A DNA stretch of 39,706 nucleotides from Victivallis vadensis. GTDB taxonomy: Bacteria > Verrucomicrobiota > Lentisphaeria > Victivallales > GWF2-50-93. The notes under the pieces were generated by a model. It searched no databases. It was given only the letters and a program-made list of their open reading frames with translations, and was not told the DNA's origin. A program made the translations under genes and the position numbers. The DNA lies in assembly GCA_945883805.1 (NCBI GenBank), contig CAMCYE010000019.1, forward strand, positions 1 to 39,706. Reading direction: 5' to 3'. Shown here piece by piece: positions 1 to 8,594 of this stretch (position 1 is the first letter of the stretch; every line of letters begins with the position of its first letter).

Positions 1-31
1 ATCCACCTCGCGGGTTGGAAAACCTCCCTCC
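1..31. repeat. Partial REP-like palindrome (GGAG foot), cut by window edge
   Basis: A small hairpin (GGTT, loop GGAA, AACC at 13-24) is followed by CTCC at 28-31, which is a GGAG foot on the minus strand. The same hairpin core and foot occur in the doublet at 14283-14331, so this is probably the second half of a doublet whose first half lies left of the window. The remainder up to the VapB gene (32-152) shows no convincing gene. Confidence 0.5.
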
Positions 32-152
32 TTAGCGAATCAAGTTTTGCAATCAGCTTAACGAGTTGAATGCCGCCAATCTCGTACTATTGTATTGTCT
101 TATTCCGGCACTTCTCCGGTTGATGTGTGAAGATATGTGTGGAGGTGAAACT

Positions 153-353
153 ATGGCTACAAATCTTGAACTTGATGATCGCCTGATAAGGCAGGCTGTT
201 AAACTTGGAAAACATAGGACGAAAAAGGCGGCGGTGACGCAGGCTCTGACCGACTATGTCTCTCATCTAAAGCAAGATGGGATACTAGACATGTTTGGCA
301 AGGTGGATTTTGACCCCGCTTATGATTACAAACGGCAGAGGGCGAGAGCATGA
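153..353 (+). CDS. vapB: VapB-family antitoxin
   Basis: A 66-residue protein starting MATNLELDDRL, the pattern of the short ribbon-helix-helix VapB antitoxins that precede PIN toxins. The N-terminal part (about 1-45) should be the DNA-binding fold, with LDDRLIRQAVKL and a following helix. The acidic/aromatic tail (FGKVDFDPAYDYK) is the usual toxin-wrapping segment. The start at 153 is chosen over an in-frame upstream ATG at 66 because a good ribosome site (GGAGGTG) lies just before it and the upstream 29 codons look non-coding. Its stop overlaps the toxin start by four bases (ATGA), so translation is coupled. Antitoxins of this class usually repress their own promoter, but I see no clear operator. 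Confidence 0.85.
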   Translation: MATNLELDDRLIRQAVKLGKHRTKKAAVTQALTDYVSHLKQDGILDMFGKVDFDPAYDYKRQRARA

Positions 354-781
354 GGGTGCTTGTTGATACAAGCGTCTGGTCTCTCGCTTTGCGTCGGGCT
401 ACTCCTGTTCAAAGTCCAGACATGTTGGAGTTGCGACGCCTGATAACTGCTCACTTGGTTGAGATCATCGGTCCAATCCGGCAGGAGGTGCTCTCAGGAA
501 TTCGGGACACGTTCCAGTTTGACCGGCTTGAGACGCAACTCGCCGCCTTTCCCGACCTACCCTTGCAGTCCGATGATCACGTCACGGCAGCTAAGTTCTT
601 TAATCTGTGTCGTGCGAAGGGGATTCAAGGTTCGAACACAGATTTTCTGATTTGCGCCATAGCTGTAAGGCGCGATCTGTCCATCTACACAACTGACGGA
701 GACTTTGTGCGCTTTGCCAAATGCATCCCAATCGTCCTGCACGAATTCAAAAAAACTGTTGCAAAAGGAACTTCTACATGA
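350..781 (+). CDS. vapC: VapC-family PIN-domain ribonuclease toxin
   Basis: A 143-residue PIN-domain protein, a Mg-dependent endoribonuclease expected to cut tRNA or rRNA when not bound by the VapB encoded just upstream. The acidic pocket residues are visible: D6 in LVDTSVW, E46 in IRQEVLSG, D98 in GSNTDFLI and D116/D118 in TTDGDF. The length is normal for the family and the gene looks intact. It starts in a four-base overlap with vapB and ends in another four-base overlap (778-781) with the next ORF. The exact cellular target cannot be read from sequence. Confidence 0.88.
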   Translation: MRVLVDTSVWSLALRRATPVQSPDMLELRRLITAHLVEIIGPIRQEVLSGIRDTFQFDRLETQLAAFPDLPLQSDDHVTAAKFFNLCRAKGIQGSNTDFLICAIAVRRDLSIYTTDGDFVRFAKCIPIVLHEFKKTVAKGTST

Positions 782-1266
782 AAAAAATCATTCTCATGAT
801 TGCCGCATCACTTTTTACCGTAGCCATTTTAACTGCGGCCGATCAGCCGGTCCAGCCTAATCCTTTCGATAGATATGACAAGGATCTGAAGAAACTAGAA
901 GAAAGGAAAGCAAAGTTGTCAACAGACGACAAGATAAAAAAAAGCGTAGCAAATGAAATAAAGAAAGTTCAAGATCAGAAGGACAAGGCGTTAAAAAAAC
1001 TCACGGCCCCTTTTGAAAAGGAAAAAAGTTCCTTAAATGCAGACATTGAAAAGGCCAAGGCAAAAGACAAAAATGCAGATCTCACCGCGAAGCAGGCAAA
1101 ACTTGACTATCAGGACAAGATGATCGAGTATTTCAAGGATCTTTCCTCGGGGAAAACAGCGGAGATGCCCAAAGAACCGGGTAAAACTACCGCCGATGAG
1201 GGCAAAACAGCAACTGCAACCGATAAAGCCCCGGACAAAAAAACTGCCGACACCAAGGAAAAGTAA
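778..1266 (+). CDS. Small secreted lysine-rich coiled-coil protein
   Basis: A 162-residue protein that I do not recognise. Residues 1-21 form a clear signal peptide (MKKIILMIAASLF...TAA). Residues 30-125 are charged, K/E/D/A-rich and heptad-like, predicting a long coiled coil. The last 35 residues are a low-complexity T/K/D/A tail. It should be periplasmic or surface-exposed. The start at 778 is preferred over an in-frame ATG at 721 because it begins the signal peptide and overlaps the vapC stop as ATGA, implying translational coupling. It is odd for a toxin-antitoxin pair to be coupled to an exported protein. It may simply be an old neighbour behind which vapBC inserted. Confidence 0.7.
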   Translation: MKKIILMIAASLFTVAILTAADQPVQPNPFDRYDKDLKKLEERKAKLSTDDKIKKSVANEIKKVQDQKDKALKKLTAPFEKEKSSLNADIEKAKAKDKNADLTAKQAKLDYQDKMIEYFKDLSSGKTAEMPKEPGKTTADEGKTATATDKAPDKKTADTKEK

Positions 1267-1360
1267 CTCGGTCCATGGTCGCACGCCACGGCGCGTAAAC
1301 CTTCGGCGCTGCCATAGGCTTGTACGCCTCAGGAGTGCGCGTAAACATTCCTGCCCGGTG

Positions 1361-1445
1361 GGAGAATCGGAGAGCCGGCGAAACGGAGAATCGGAGAAAA
1401 ATTGAATATCCAATATCCAGCACGGAATATCCAATGTCCAATTGT
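1361..1445. repeat. Degenerate short-repeat tract
   Basis: The sequence repeats itself in short blocks: GAGAATCGGAGA occurs twice, and GAATATCCAATATCC is followed closely by GGAATATCCAATGTCC. The gap 1267-1665 has no convincing gene. It holds this tract and the dispersed repeat at 1538-1645. Confidence 0.5.
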
Positions 1446-1537
1446 CACAGGGAAGGGAAAGAGACAAGAGGTTATCTCGAAAGCTTTTTGGACTTAGATT
1501 AAGAATATATAATTCCGTATGTTTTGTACTGCTTATT

Positions 1538-1645
1538 CGTCATATTCTTGTTTTTTTGCACGTTCTCCACAAAATCGATTGTTAAGTTTTTGCGGAGCAA
1601 TTAAGTTGAGGAAATAAAATTGGTTGCGGCGATAGCTGCTCCAGG
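1538..1645. repeat. Dispersed repeat, copy 1
   Basis: About 108 bp lying directly before the permease gene. Its first part (CGTCATATTCTTGTTTTTTTGCA, an A/T-rich stretch, then GTTAAGTTTTTGCG) recurs at 8771, and its end (AAAATTGGTTGCGG...CTGCTCCAGG) recurs at 9018-9046. In the second copy about 170 bp of other sequence separates the two ends, so this copy is either the deleted form or the uninserted one. Confidence 0.6.
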
Positions 1646-1665
1646 TATTTGAGAACCAATATTCA

Positions 1666-3042
1666 ATGATCAACAAGCTCCTTTCTTTTTTCGAAGTGCG
1701 GGAACGCAACAGCATGCTTTCGGTTGAAATCGTGGCGGGTATCACGACTTTCATGACGATGTCCTATATCATCTTCCTCCAGCCAAACATACTGGCGGGA
1801 CTCATGCCCGGAGCGCAGCCGACAGGAATGGACAAGGGTGCGCTGCTTGTGACCACCTGCATGGCGGCCGCATTCGGTTCGATCCTCATGGGGGTCTTGG
1901 CCAACTACCCCATCGCGCTGGCTCCAGGAATGGGTGAAAATTTTTTCTTCGTGTCACTGGTCGCAATATGCGCTTCACCCGCAATCGGGCTCAAAGGGTC
2001 AGAAGCCTGGCAGACTGCACTCGCCGCAGTATTCATTTCCGGAATAATATTCCTGTTAATAACGCTTTTGAGAATCCGGAAAATGATAATGAACATAATA
2101 AGCCCCAGCCTCCAGTACGCCATAGCCGGCGGCATAGGAATGTTCATAGCCCTTATCGGATTCAGAAACAGCGGACTCATCGTAGCAAGCGATGCGGGAC
2201 TTTTCATGACAAACAACTTCCACAGCAAAACCCTTCTCATTTTCGCGGTCGGCTTCCTCGCCACTGCGGCGATGCAGGCGCTCAGGATCAAAGGCGCCAT
2301 TCTCTGGGGCATTCTTATCGGAGCGTCAATCGCGATTGCAACAGGTCAAATACATTTCCCCTCATCTCCCGTCAGCGCCCCTCCCGACATTTCCAGTGTT
2401 TTCATGAAGATGGATTTCCCGAACCTCATGTCCCATCTTCCCGCACTCATCCCGTTTATCCTGATTTTTACGGTAATGGTTGTTTTTGACACAATCGGAA
2501 CTCTTGTCGGAGTTGGAACCCAGGCCGGACTGATGAAAAACAACCAGCTGCCAAAATGCGAACGCGCATTTGCCGCAGATGCCTGCGGGACAGTATTTGG
2601 CGCACTCTGCGGACACAGCACTGTGACAAGCTATATTGAAAGCGCGGCAGGTGTCGAACATGGCGGCAGAACCGGACTTACCGCAATCGTGGCAGGGATC
2701 TGTTTTCTTGTGGCGATTTTCTTCTCTCCGTTCATAGGCATGATCGCCGATTATCCCCCTCCTTTCAATCCAATTACAGCCCCGGCCCTTGTCCTTGTAG
2801 GGGCAATGATGCTGAAAAACATTTCAAAAATATCATGGGACGACTATACCGAATCAATCCCGGCATTCCTCGTCCTGATCGGCATACCTTTCTGCTCAAA
2901 TATCGGCGACGGGCTTGCCTTCGGCCTGATAAGTTATCCTGTCATAAAACTTTTGACTGGAAAACGCCGGGAACTCTCCTGGCTTACCTACTTCATCGGT
3001 GCTATACTAGTCATGTACCTCCTGTTTTTGAGAACAGCGTGA
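1666..3042 (+). CDS. NCS2-family purine permease (AzgA/PbuG-like)
   Basis: A 458-residue polytopic inner-membrane protein that should import a purine base (adenine, guanine or hypoxanthine) by proton symport. The N-terminus (FEVRERNSMLSVEIVAGITT, then FMTMSYIIFLQPNIL) is the hallmark of the AzgA-like branch of the nucleobase-cation symporter 2 family. A GMGENFFF segment near residue 90 and GHSTVTSYIESAAGVEHGGRTG near 320 match the substrate and ion region. About 12-14 hydrophobic segments fill the rest, and the length is normal. There is no clear Shine-Dalgarno before the ATG. A dispersed repeat ends 20 bp upstream, so the promoter may lie inside that repeat. No purine riboswitch was recognised. 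Substrate choice is not certain. Confidence 0.88.
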   Translation: MINKLLSFFEVRERNSMLSVEIVAGITTFMTMSYIIFLQPNILAGLMPGAQPTGMDKGALLVTTCMAAAFGSILMGVLANYPIALAPGMGENFFFVSLVAICASPAIGLKGSEAWQTALAAVFISGIIFLLITLLRIRKMIMNIISPSLQYAIAGGIGMFIALIGFRNSGLIVASDAGLFMTNNFHSKTLLIFAVGFLATAAMQALRIKGAILWGILIGASIAIATGQIHFPSSPVSAPPDISSVFMKMDFPNLMSHLPALIPFILIFTVMVVFDTIGTLVGVGTQAGLMKNNQLPKCERAFAADACGTVFGALCGHSTVTSYIESAAGVEHGGRTGLTAIVAGICFLVAIFFSPFIGMIADYPPPFNPITAPALVLVGAMMLKNISKISWDDYTESIPAFLVLIGIPFCSNIGDGLAFGLISYPVIKLLTGKRRELSWLTYFIGAILVMYLLFLRTA

Positions 3043-3047
3043 GGGGA

Positions 3048-3086
3048 AGTTCTAGAGTTCTAGAGTTCGGAAGTGCGGGAGTTCTG
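3048..3086. repeat. Short tandem/degenerate repeat after the permease
   Basis: AGTTCTAGAGTTCTAGAGTTC followed by a GAAGTGCGGGAGTTCTG variant. A related tract (opposite strand) lies at 37411-37444, so this is a dispersed low-complexity family. No terminator-like hairpin was seen after the permease. Confidence 0.5.
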
Positions 3087-3184
3087 CTTAAAACTTAAAA
3101 CTGAATTCCGACCGCCGACCTGGCTTCGTTAAGAAACTTCCGTCTTCGCAGGGAAGCTGCGACGTGACAAGACGCCAAGGCAGG

Positions 3185-3338
3185 CCGACGACCGACGACC
3201 GACGACCGACGACCGACGACCGACGACCGATGACCGACGACCGACGACCGACGACCGACGACCGACGACCGACGACCGATGACCGACGACCGACGACCGA
3301 CGACCGATGACCGACGACCGACGACTAACGACTAACAA
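3185..3338. repeat. Tandem array of 22 seven-bp units (CCGACGA)
   Basis: Twenty units of CCGACGA are nearly perfect and in register. Units 7, 14 and 18 read CCGATGA, and two decayed units (CTAACGA, CTAACAA) end the array. The first two variants are spaced seven units apart, hinting at expansion in 49-bp blocks. The array ends 9 bp before the GTG start of the NamZ-like gene. It is a microsatellite, not a CRISPR (no spacers). Confidence 0.95.
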
Positions 3339-3347
3339 CGGTGGACA

Positions 3348-4583
3348 GTGCCATATAAGTTTTTTATCATATTCTCAATTTCTGCGATTCTCGCATTTTC
3401 CTGTATGGAAAGTCAAGCCCGCGTATATAGCGGACTGGAGGTTTTCCTTTCAAAATACATATACCTTGTGGAGGGAAAGAGGGTCGGACTGGTCACAAAC
3501 CAGACCGGAGTCAACGCCGACAAGGTCTCCACCGTTAATCTTCTATATAAAAATCCCAAGATCCGCCTTGTAGCCCTGTTCGCACCTGAACACGGAATAA
3601 GGGGCAATGTGAAAGCCGGTGAAACTGTACCAGGGGGGAAAGACCCTCTAACCGGCCTTCCAATCCATACCCTCTACGGCGCAAACGGGCACAGGCCGAC
3701 AAGGGAGGCGCTTGCCACAATCGACGTATTGGTCTACGACATTCAGGATGTCGGAAGTCGCACATACACCTATATATGGCATCTCGCAGAATGCATGACT
3801 GCGGCGGCCCAGAACGGAAAAACCGTCATAGTTCTCGACAGACCGAATCCGCTGGGGGCCTCCACGGTGGACGGTCCTGTCGTAGATCCCGAGCTTCTTT
3901 CCTTTATCGGGCTGTATCCCGTACCCAGGGTCTACGGAATGACAGTAGGAGAACTTGCACTCTATCTCAACACGGAGGAAAAAATAAAATGCAACCTCTT
4001 TGTCGTCCCGATGATGAACTACCGCAGAGGTCTTGTATGGTCGCAGACGGGCCTTCCATGGATTCCTCCGTCGCCCAATATTCCAACTCCCGAATCCGCC
4101 TACTCCTATGCGGCAACCGGAACTCTCGGTGAAACCGGAGGTATCAACATCGGCATAGGAACCCTTCCGTTCCAGCTGGTTGCAGCCCCTTGGATTAATG
4201 CGAACTCCTCATGCACGGCCCTTAACAGCCTGCGCCTGCCCGGCGTGATGTTCGTGCCGCTGAAATACCGGACGGTGAAAGGAAATGAGGCCAGCGACTA
4301 TGCGATCAAGATTGTTGTGACAAACCCGGCCATATTCAGGCCTGCGACAACTGAAATAGCAATACTCTGCCACCTGAAAAAAACATATCCCCAGCGCTTC
4401 AGCTGGATGCCGGACGGAAAAAAAGAGAGGCTTCTGAAGTTCGACAAGGCGATGGGCACCTCATTGGTCCGCAAGGCGATTGATGCCGGATGGGATTACA
4501 GGACGATCATGCAGACCTGCGACAAAAATGTAGCCGCCCAGAACTTCATGATGAAACGCGGAAAATATCTGATTTACAAATAA
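3348..4583 (+). CDS. namZ: NamZ-type exo-beta-N-acetylmuramidase (DUF1343)
   Basis: A 411-residue exported protein of the DUF1343 family, whose characterised member NamZ removes terminal N-acetylmuramic acid from peptidoglycan fragments during wall recycling. Family blocks are visible: GLVTNQTGV (47-55), FAPEHGIRG (78-86, with the conserved Glu/His at 81-82), YDIQDVGSRTYTY, VLDRPNPLG and the WIPPSPNIPT segment. Residues 1-24 are a signal peptide. The GTG at 3348 is chosen because it begins the signal peptide. A purine-rich GGTGGA lies just upstream, although the spacing is short. The next in-frame ATG (3405) would destroy the signal. The gene directly follows a 7-bp tandem array, which may affect its expression. 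Its usual recycling partners (nagZ, amidase) are not beside it. Confidence 0.88.
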   Translation: MPYKFFIIFSISAILAFSCMESQARVYSGLEVFLSKYIYLVEGKRVGLVTNQTGVNADKVSTVNLLYKNPKIRLVALFAPEHGIRGNVKAGETVPGGKDPLTGLPIHTLYGANGHRPTREALATIDVLVYDIQDVGSRTYTYIWHLAECMTAAAQNGKTVIVLDRPNPLGASTVDGPVVDPELLSFIGLYPVPRVYGMTVGELALYLNTEEKIKCNLFVVPMMNYRRGLVWSQTGLPWIPPSPNIPTPESAYSYAATGTLGETGGINIGIGTLPFQLVAAPWINANSSCTALNSLRLPGVMFVPLKYRTVKGNEASDYAIKIVVTNPAIFRPATTEIAILCHLKKTYPQRFSWMPDGKKERLLKFDKAMGTSLVRKAIDAGWDYRTIMQTCDKNVAAQNFMMKRGKYLIYK

Positions 4584-4617
4584 TTACCTACCCCAACTCT
4601 GCGGCGGAACTGGCAAT

Positions 4618-5034
4618 CTACCCCGATAGGCTGATTTTATTGATTCTGGCGCTATGGCAAAAGTCCAGGAAGCTAATCAGATCAGAGTGTTTTGATTTGA
4701 GATCACACTTGACCATGATCAGAGTCTGGGGATCGTGTGAAACAGTTTCCCGGAGGATTTCCTTGAGTTTGCTGAAGTCGTACGGTTGTCCGTTTAAAAG
4801 GAAGTTGCCTTCCACGACAGTTCCATTCCGGATTTCAACACAAAGAATAGTTGAAGGTATATTCCTGCTTGATGACTTGCCGTTCTGGGTGGGGAAAGTT
4901 ACTCCGAAAAGCGTGTTTTCGACAATCGGCTTCTGCGTGAAAATAAAATAAATCAGCAGCAGAAAGACGATGTCAATCATCGCCGCCAACGGCATCTCCG
5001 CTTCCATGAATATCCGGCGTTTTCTTCTGCGCAT
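4618..5034 (-). CDS. exbD: ExbD/TolR-family proton-channel subunit (second copy)
   Basis: A 138-residue single-pass protein: basic cytoplasmic N-terminus, one membrane helix (about 16-33) carrying the essential aspartate D21 in AMIDIVFLLLIYF, then a small periplasmic domain. Together with ExbB it forms the proton-driven motor that powers a periplasmic partner (TonB- or TolA-like). Its ATG lies directly after the stop of the first exbD (5035), so the two are surely co-translated. The periplasmic half differs strongly from its neighbour, suggesting a heterodimeric ExbD pair as seen in several PVC and Bacteroidetes loci (inference). It is the last gene of the minus-strand block, and its stop faces the NamZ gene stop 34 bp away. 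Confidence 0.9.
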   Translation of the reverse strand: MRRRKRRIFMEAEMPLAAMIDIVFLLLIYFIFTQKPIVENTLFGVTFPTQNGKSSSRNIPSTILCVEIRNGTVVEGNFLLNGQPYDFSKLKEILRETVSHDPQTLIMVKCDLKSKHSDLISFLDFCHSARINKISLSG

Positions 5035-5457
5035 CTAGTTTTTGATCTCCGCGTTAAATTTGACCTCACAAAGTCCGGCCAGGCGAATTGCCTCTATTAC
5101 CTTTTGAACATGTTCATGCGTCACATCCCGGTCAGCCCTGATTATCACTGTAGGCTGAGAACCCCAATGCCTAACCTCCTGCCGTAATTTCGGAAGAAGA
5201 AGCTCTGACGTAACCGGATTGCCGTCAATAGCGGTTTCTCCGTCGGAACGGATGCTGACGGTAATGCTTTCCGGCAACTTCCTCTTCTGCTGGGAACCGT
5301 TGGGAGCCGCAGACAGGTTGATCCGGTCATCCTGCAAATCCTGATCGATTTCGGCGGTGACGACAAAAAAGATAATCAGCAGGAAAACAATGTCTATCAT
5401 TGAGGCCATCGGCATGCCAACGCTTGGCGATATGGATTTCCTTTTTGGCCTTTTCAT
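5035..5457 (-). CDS. exbD: ExbD/TolR-family proton-channel subunit (first copy)
   Basis: A 140-residue protein with the ExbD layout: basic start (MKRPKRKSISPS), one membrane helix (17-34) with the proton-carrying aspartate D22 in SMIDIVFLLIIFF, and a periplasmic alpha/beta domain with the ITVSIRSDGETAIDG and VIIRADRDVTHEHV segments typical of ExbD. It begins 7 bp after the ExbB stop and abuts the second exbD, so all three are one translational unit. It looks fully functional. The energised client is not obvious, because no TonB C-terminal domain is encoded in this window. Confidence 0.93.
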   Translation of the reverse strand: MKRPKRKSISPSVGMPMASMIDIVFLLIIFFVVTAEIDQDLQDDRINLSAAPNGSQQKRKLPESITVSIRSDGETAIDGNPVTSELLLPKLRQEVRHWGSQPTVIIRADRDVTHEHVQKVIEAIRLAGLCEVKFNAEIKN

Positions 5458-5464
5458 GGTCGGC

Positions 5465-6268
5465 TCATTCCTCTATTTCCGCATTACGGATGATTTTTAT
5501 TGTATCATCGCTGACATCTACCAGGTTGATTATTATTTTACTGGCATGATTCCGCAGCAGCGTAAATGCCAGAATCGCCGGAATGGAAATGAACAGCCCG
5601 ACCTCAGTGGTATACAGTGCCTGGGAGATGGCTACCGCCAACAGTTTCGCCTTTTCCGCCCCGCTTGATGTTCCAAGCACATAAAACGCATCCACCATTC
5701 CTGTTACTGTTCCCAGCAACCCCAGCATAGGTGCAATTGCGCCGCAGAGGTTGAGATAATTAATACGCTGCATTAGTTTTTCCTCTTCCAACTCAATGCC
5801 GTTAAGCACTGTATCAGATACAGACTCATACCCATGAGCAGTATTTGATAATCCGGCATAAAGGACTCTCCCTAGTGGAGAAGACGATTTTTTGCATGAA
5901 TTCAGAGCCTCCTCCAGATTTCCATTTTGCAAGTGAGCCTGAACCTCCGGTGTCAAATTATGTGGAATAATTTTGCTCTTGCGGACTGTAAGCAACCCGT
6001 CCGCAGTAAAACATATTGCGGCGGCGGAAGACATGAAAATCATGATCCAAAGGATTATCCCCAACGTTCCGCTCCCTTTGACAACATCCATAAACGTGTC
6101 TTTGGGAACAGGAGTATTGGTAACTGCCGCAGTATGTTCGTTTTCAGCTAAAGTTTTCTGCTCTACCGATATGCTGTTCAGAACATCTTCTTCATTTTGC
6201 GCCCAAAGAGGTGAGGAATTGCATAGAATTAATGCTGCAGCAAGGGTTAAAACCATTTTTCTTTTCAT
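5465..6268 (-). CDS. exbB: MotA/TolQ/ExbB proton-channel family protein
   Basis: A 267-residue inner-membrane channel subunit. It has a cleavable signal peptide (1-23, ending LWAQ) and a short periplasmic segment, then three membrane helices at about 66-90, 172-196 and 213-238. The family signature around 179-192 (APMLGLLGTVTGMV) and ALYTTEVGLFISIP (217-230) supply the pore threonines. It lies 21 bp downstream of the TPR gene and 7 bp upstream of exbD, so it is in their operon. An N-terminal signal extension is common among ExbB proteins of the PVC group and some Proteobacteria. Function as the stator of an ExbBD motor is well supported. What it drives is inference. Confidence 0.93.
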   Translation of the reverse strand: MKRKMVLTLAAALILCNSSPLWAQNEEDVLNSISVEQKTLAENEHTAAVTNTPVPKDTFMDVVKGSGTLGIILWIMIFMSSAAAICFTADGLLTVRKSKIIPHNLTPEVQAHLQNGNLEEALNSCKKSSSPLGRVLYAGLSNTAHGYESVSDTVLNGIELEEEKLMQRINYLNLCGAIAPMLGLLGTVTGMVDAFYVLGTSSGAEKAKLLAVAISQALYTTEVGLFISIPAILAFTLLRNHASKIIINLVDVSDDTIKIIRNAEIEE

Positions 6269-6289
6269 AGATGCTCTCCGTTTATATGT

Positions 6290-8557
6290 TTATTTTAACT
6301 GTTCCAGTTCCTTCAAAAACCTTCCATCGGGATACCTCTCAAGGTATTTATCCTTGAGCATGGCAAAATCATGTGTCCGTTTAAGTTTTCCGGCACACAA
6401 CGCCGCCTTGAAAATGGCATACTCCCTCCATGTATCCGGGGTTGAGGTAGAATCGAGAATTTTAAGCACCATATATGGTTTCTGAAAATCCCCTTCCTCA
6501 ATATAAGTGTCTGCCAGCATACATTGAACCCTTGCGTATTCATTTTGCCGATTTTCCTGCAAGGCCGCAACAGCCGCCTCTGACAGATCCTGCCGCGCCA
6601 TTTTGGTATTTTTCAGTGCCAGACAGATTCTGGCGCGCAATATTTTCGCATCATAGTAAGATGGCATCTCCTGTCCACTCAACAGTTGATCCAGATACGT
6701 CAGCGACTGCCGATAATCACCGGCAACAAATGCGGCATTCGCGGTATTGAACAGGATTCCCTTGCAGACAGCCGAATTTTTCCTGATTTCTTTCAATTGC
6801 GGATCGGAATTAATCTCGGGAGAGTTTATGAGCTCAAGCAAACGTTGTCCTGCGGCAAATGCGGAGCCGGCCAAATCTGCGGATGATGCTTCTGTTTGGG
6901 ACAGATGTTCGTTTATCCAAAACAGCTGACTTACTTTTGCGGAATTTTTGCCTGTCAGAAGTTCCTGGAAATATTTGACGCTCCTACCGTAATCTTCTGA
7001 TTCATATAACATTTTACCCAGCTCAAATCTGGCATTGACGGCTTCACTGCTCGCAGGATAATTGCCGACCAGCTGTTCAAACGCCCCAGCCGATTTGTCC
7101 GTTTCCTTAAGCCGACAGTACAATAAACTCAATTTTAAATATATTTCCGGCAGTTTGTCGTCGCCGGGATATTCCAACCGGTAAATATCGTACTGTTTTA
7201 CCGCTTCGGAATATAGCCCCGCATTTTCTTGAACGGCAGCCAGAAGCAACCGTGATTTCCGTTTAATGTCATCTTCGACAGGTTCGGACAATATCCCTGT
7301 CAGGATTTCCCCTGCGGCTGTACTGTTTTCCGGATTGCCGGTATTGAAAAGGCAGGATGAGGCCAAATAACGTGCTGAACGCTGCTTGTTGAAATCCTCT
7401 TTTTCCAGTTCGGCAAATTGCTGAAAATGTCTGGCGGCATCCTGGTATTTCTTCTCCCGCAACAAAATACCGGCAATAAAATAATGAGTGTTCTTGACAG
7501 CGGCGGAGTCCTTGCAGCGGAGAATAATTTTATCGCACAGCGGTAAAGACTTATTCTTATCTTTGGCTGAGGCGTAATATTCCTGCGCCGCAAAAAGCGC
7601 CAGTGATCCCGCATTTGGATTCAGCGGGGCTACATCTGGAAACATGGAATAAATTTTCAATGCAGTATCTTTTTTGTCTTTCTCCCATAAAATTCGTCCG
7701 CAAACCGCCATTGCCTCACTCGTCTGCGAAGCATCTTTATATTCAAGCGCCATCTGTTCAATGACTGAAAGACATTGTTCGTCTTGTCCCAGATGCGCGT
7801 ACGCCAACGCCATTTTCAACAATGTTCCGGCCAGCCTCCTGTCATCCTGTTTCTCGGTCGCCAATGCCTGCAACAGTGGAATGGCCTCCGCATACTTTTT
7901 CTTTTCCAGCATCCGGTTGATGTCTGCCGGCGTGAGGTCGTCGATACTGTTACTCTGACGCGGAATGACAATCCCGGGCAATGGAATTTCCGCATCGATC
8001 TGCCTCTCCAGACTGCTCTTGCAGACCAGCAGTTCCGCTCCGGGTTTAAATTTTTGCGGATGTTCCGGATATTCCCTGAGAATCCGATAAAACTGCTTTA
8101 GAGCTTTGGCATTGAATGCCACTGCCATTTCGATGTCTTCTCCATTACGTTCCGCCTGTGTCTGATAAATTTTTCCCAGTTCATAAAGTGCATAAGGGAC
8201 AGGTGAAAGTTCCGTTTTATTGTCGTGCCGCGCCTGTTCATCATAGAGACGAAATGCCGTGGCGTTGCTCTTAAGTTCCAATTCCGCCTGGGAAAAATTT
8301 CCCTGAAGCCGCAATACCCGGGCAAGCTGAATGCAGACAAACAGTCGTTCCCCTCCAAGGCTTTTCCAGCGTAAATCTTCCAATTGCCGGTGCAGTTGGA
8401 TAGCGACATCATCAGTTTTACCGATATCTTTGCCTCCTTGTTCCAGTGAGTCAAGCTGTTTGGTTAATTCAGACAGAGACAAATCCGGCTCGGCAACCAA
8501 TCTGTTCGGCATAATCCAGAGAATTAATGCCATTACTGCGCATACTGTAAATTTCAT
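6290..8557 (-). CDS. Large periplasmic TPR-repeat protein
   Basis: A 755-residue protein with a signal peptide (MKFTVCAVMALILWIMP...VAEP) and then an almost continuous run of helical tetratricopeptide repeats. Recognisable units include YALYELGKIYQTQAE, LLKMALAYAHLGQDEQCL, YFIAGILLREKKYQDAARHFQQ, LLYCRLKETDKSAGAFEQL and RFELGKMLYESEDYGRSVKYF. It is probably a periplasmic scaffold. The closest known parallel is the TPR protein CpoB of the Tol system. The start at 8557 (or 8566) is preferred over 8632, because the extra 22-25 codons run into a palindromic element at 8595-8697 and would bury the signal peptide. It is followed closely by exbB, suggesting it is a component of that motor complex (inference). 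Confidence 0.82.
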   Translation of the reverse strand: MKFTVCAVMALILWIMPNRLVAEPDLSLSELTKQLDSLEQGGKDIGKTDDVAIQLHRQLEDLRWKSLGGERLFVCIQLARVLRLQGNFSQAELELKSNATAFRLYDEQARHDNKTELSPVPYALYELGKIYQTQAERNGEDIEMAVAFNAKALKQFYRILREYPEHPQKFKPGAELLVCKSSLERQIDAEIPLPGIVIPRQSNSIDDLTPADINRMLEKKKYAEAIPLLQALATEKQDDRRLAGTLLKMALAYAHLGQDEQCLSVIEQMALEYKDASQTSEAMAVCGRILWEKDKKDTALKIYSMFPDVAPLNPNAGSLALFAAQEYYASAKDKNKSLPLCDKIILRCKDSAAVKNTHYFIAGILLREKKYQDAARHFQQFAELEKEDFNKQRSARYLASSCLFNTGNPENSTAAGEILTGILSEPVEDDIKRKSRLLLAAVQENAGLYSEAVKQYDIYRLEYPGDDKLPEIYLKLSLLYCRLKETDKSAGAFEQLVGNYPASSEAVNARFELGKMLYESEDYGRSVKYFQELLTGKNSAKVSQLFWINEHLSQTEASSADLAGSAFAAGQRLLELINSPEINSDPQLKEIRKNSAVCKGILFNTANAAFVAGDYRQSLTYLDQLLSGQEMPSYYDAKILRARICLALKNTKMARQDLSEAAVAALQENRQNEYARVQCMLADTYIEEGDFQKPYMVLKILDSTSTPDTWREYAIFKAALCAGKLKRTHDFAMLKDKYLERYPDGRFLKELEQLK

Positions 8558-8594
8558 GCAGGTCATTATGTTTAATTTCCAAATGTTCTGAGCC

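Noticed and set aside
622..650. GGTTCGAAC, reminiscent of a tRNA T-arm
   Set aside because: It lies inside vapC with no acceptor or anticodon arms around it.
3129..3338. A minus-strand ORF over the tandem array (RRSSVVG repeats)
   Set aside because: It is simply the translation of a 7-bp microsatellite. It has no start context, and the composition is imposed by the repeat.
3185..3338. CRISPR-like array
   Set aside because: Units are contiguous 7-mers with no unique spacers, and no cas genes are present.
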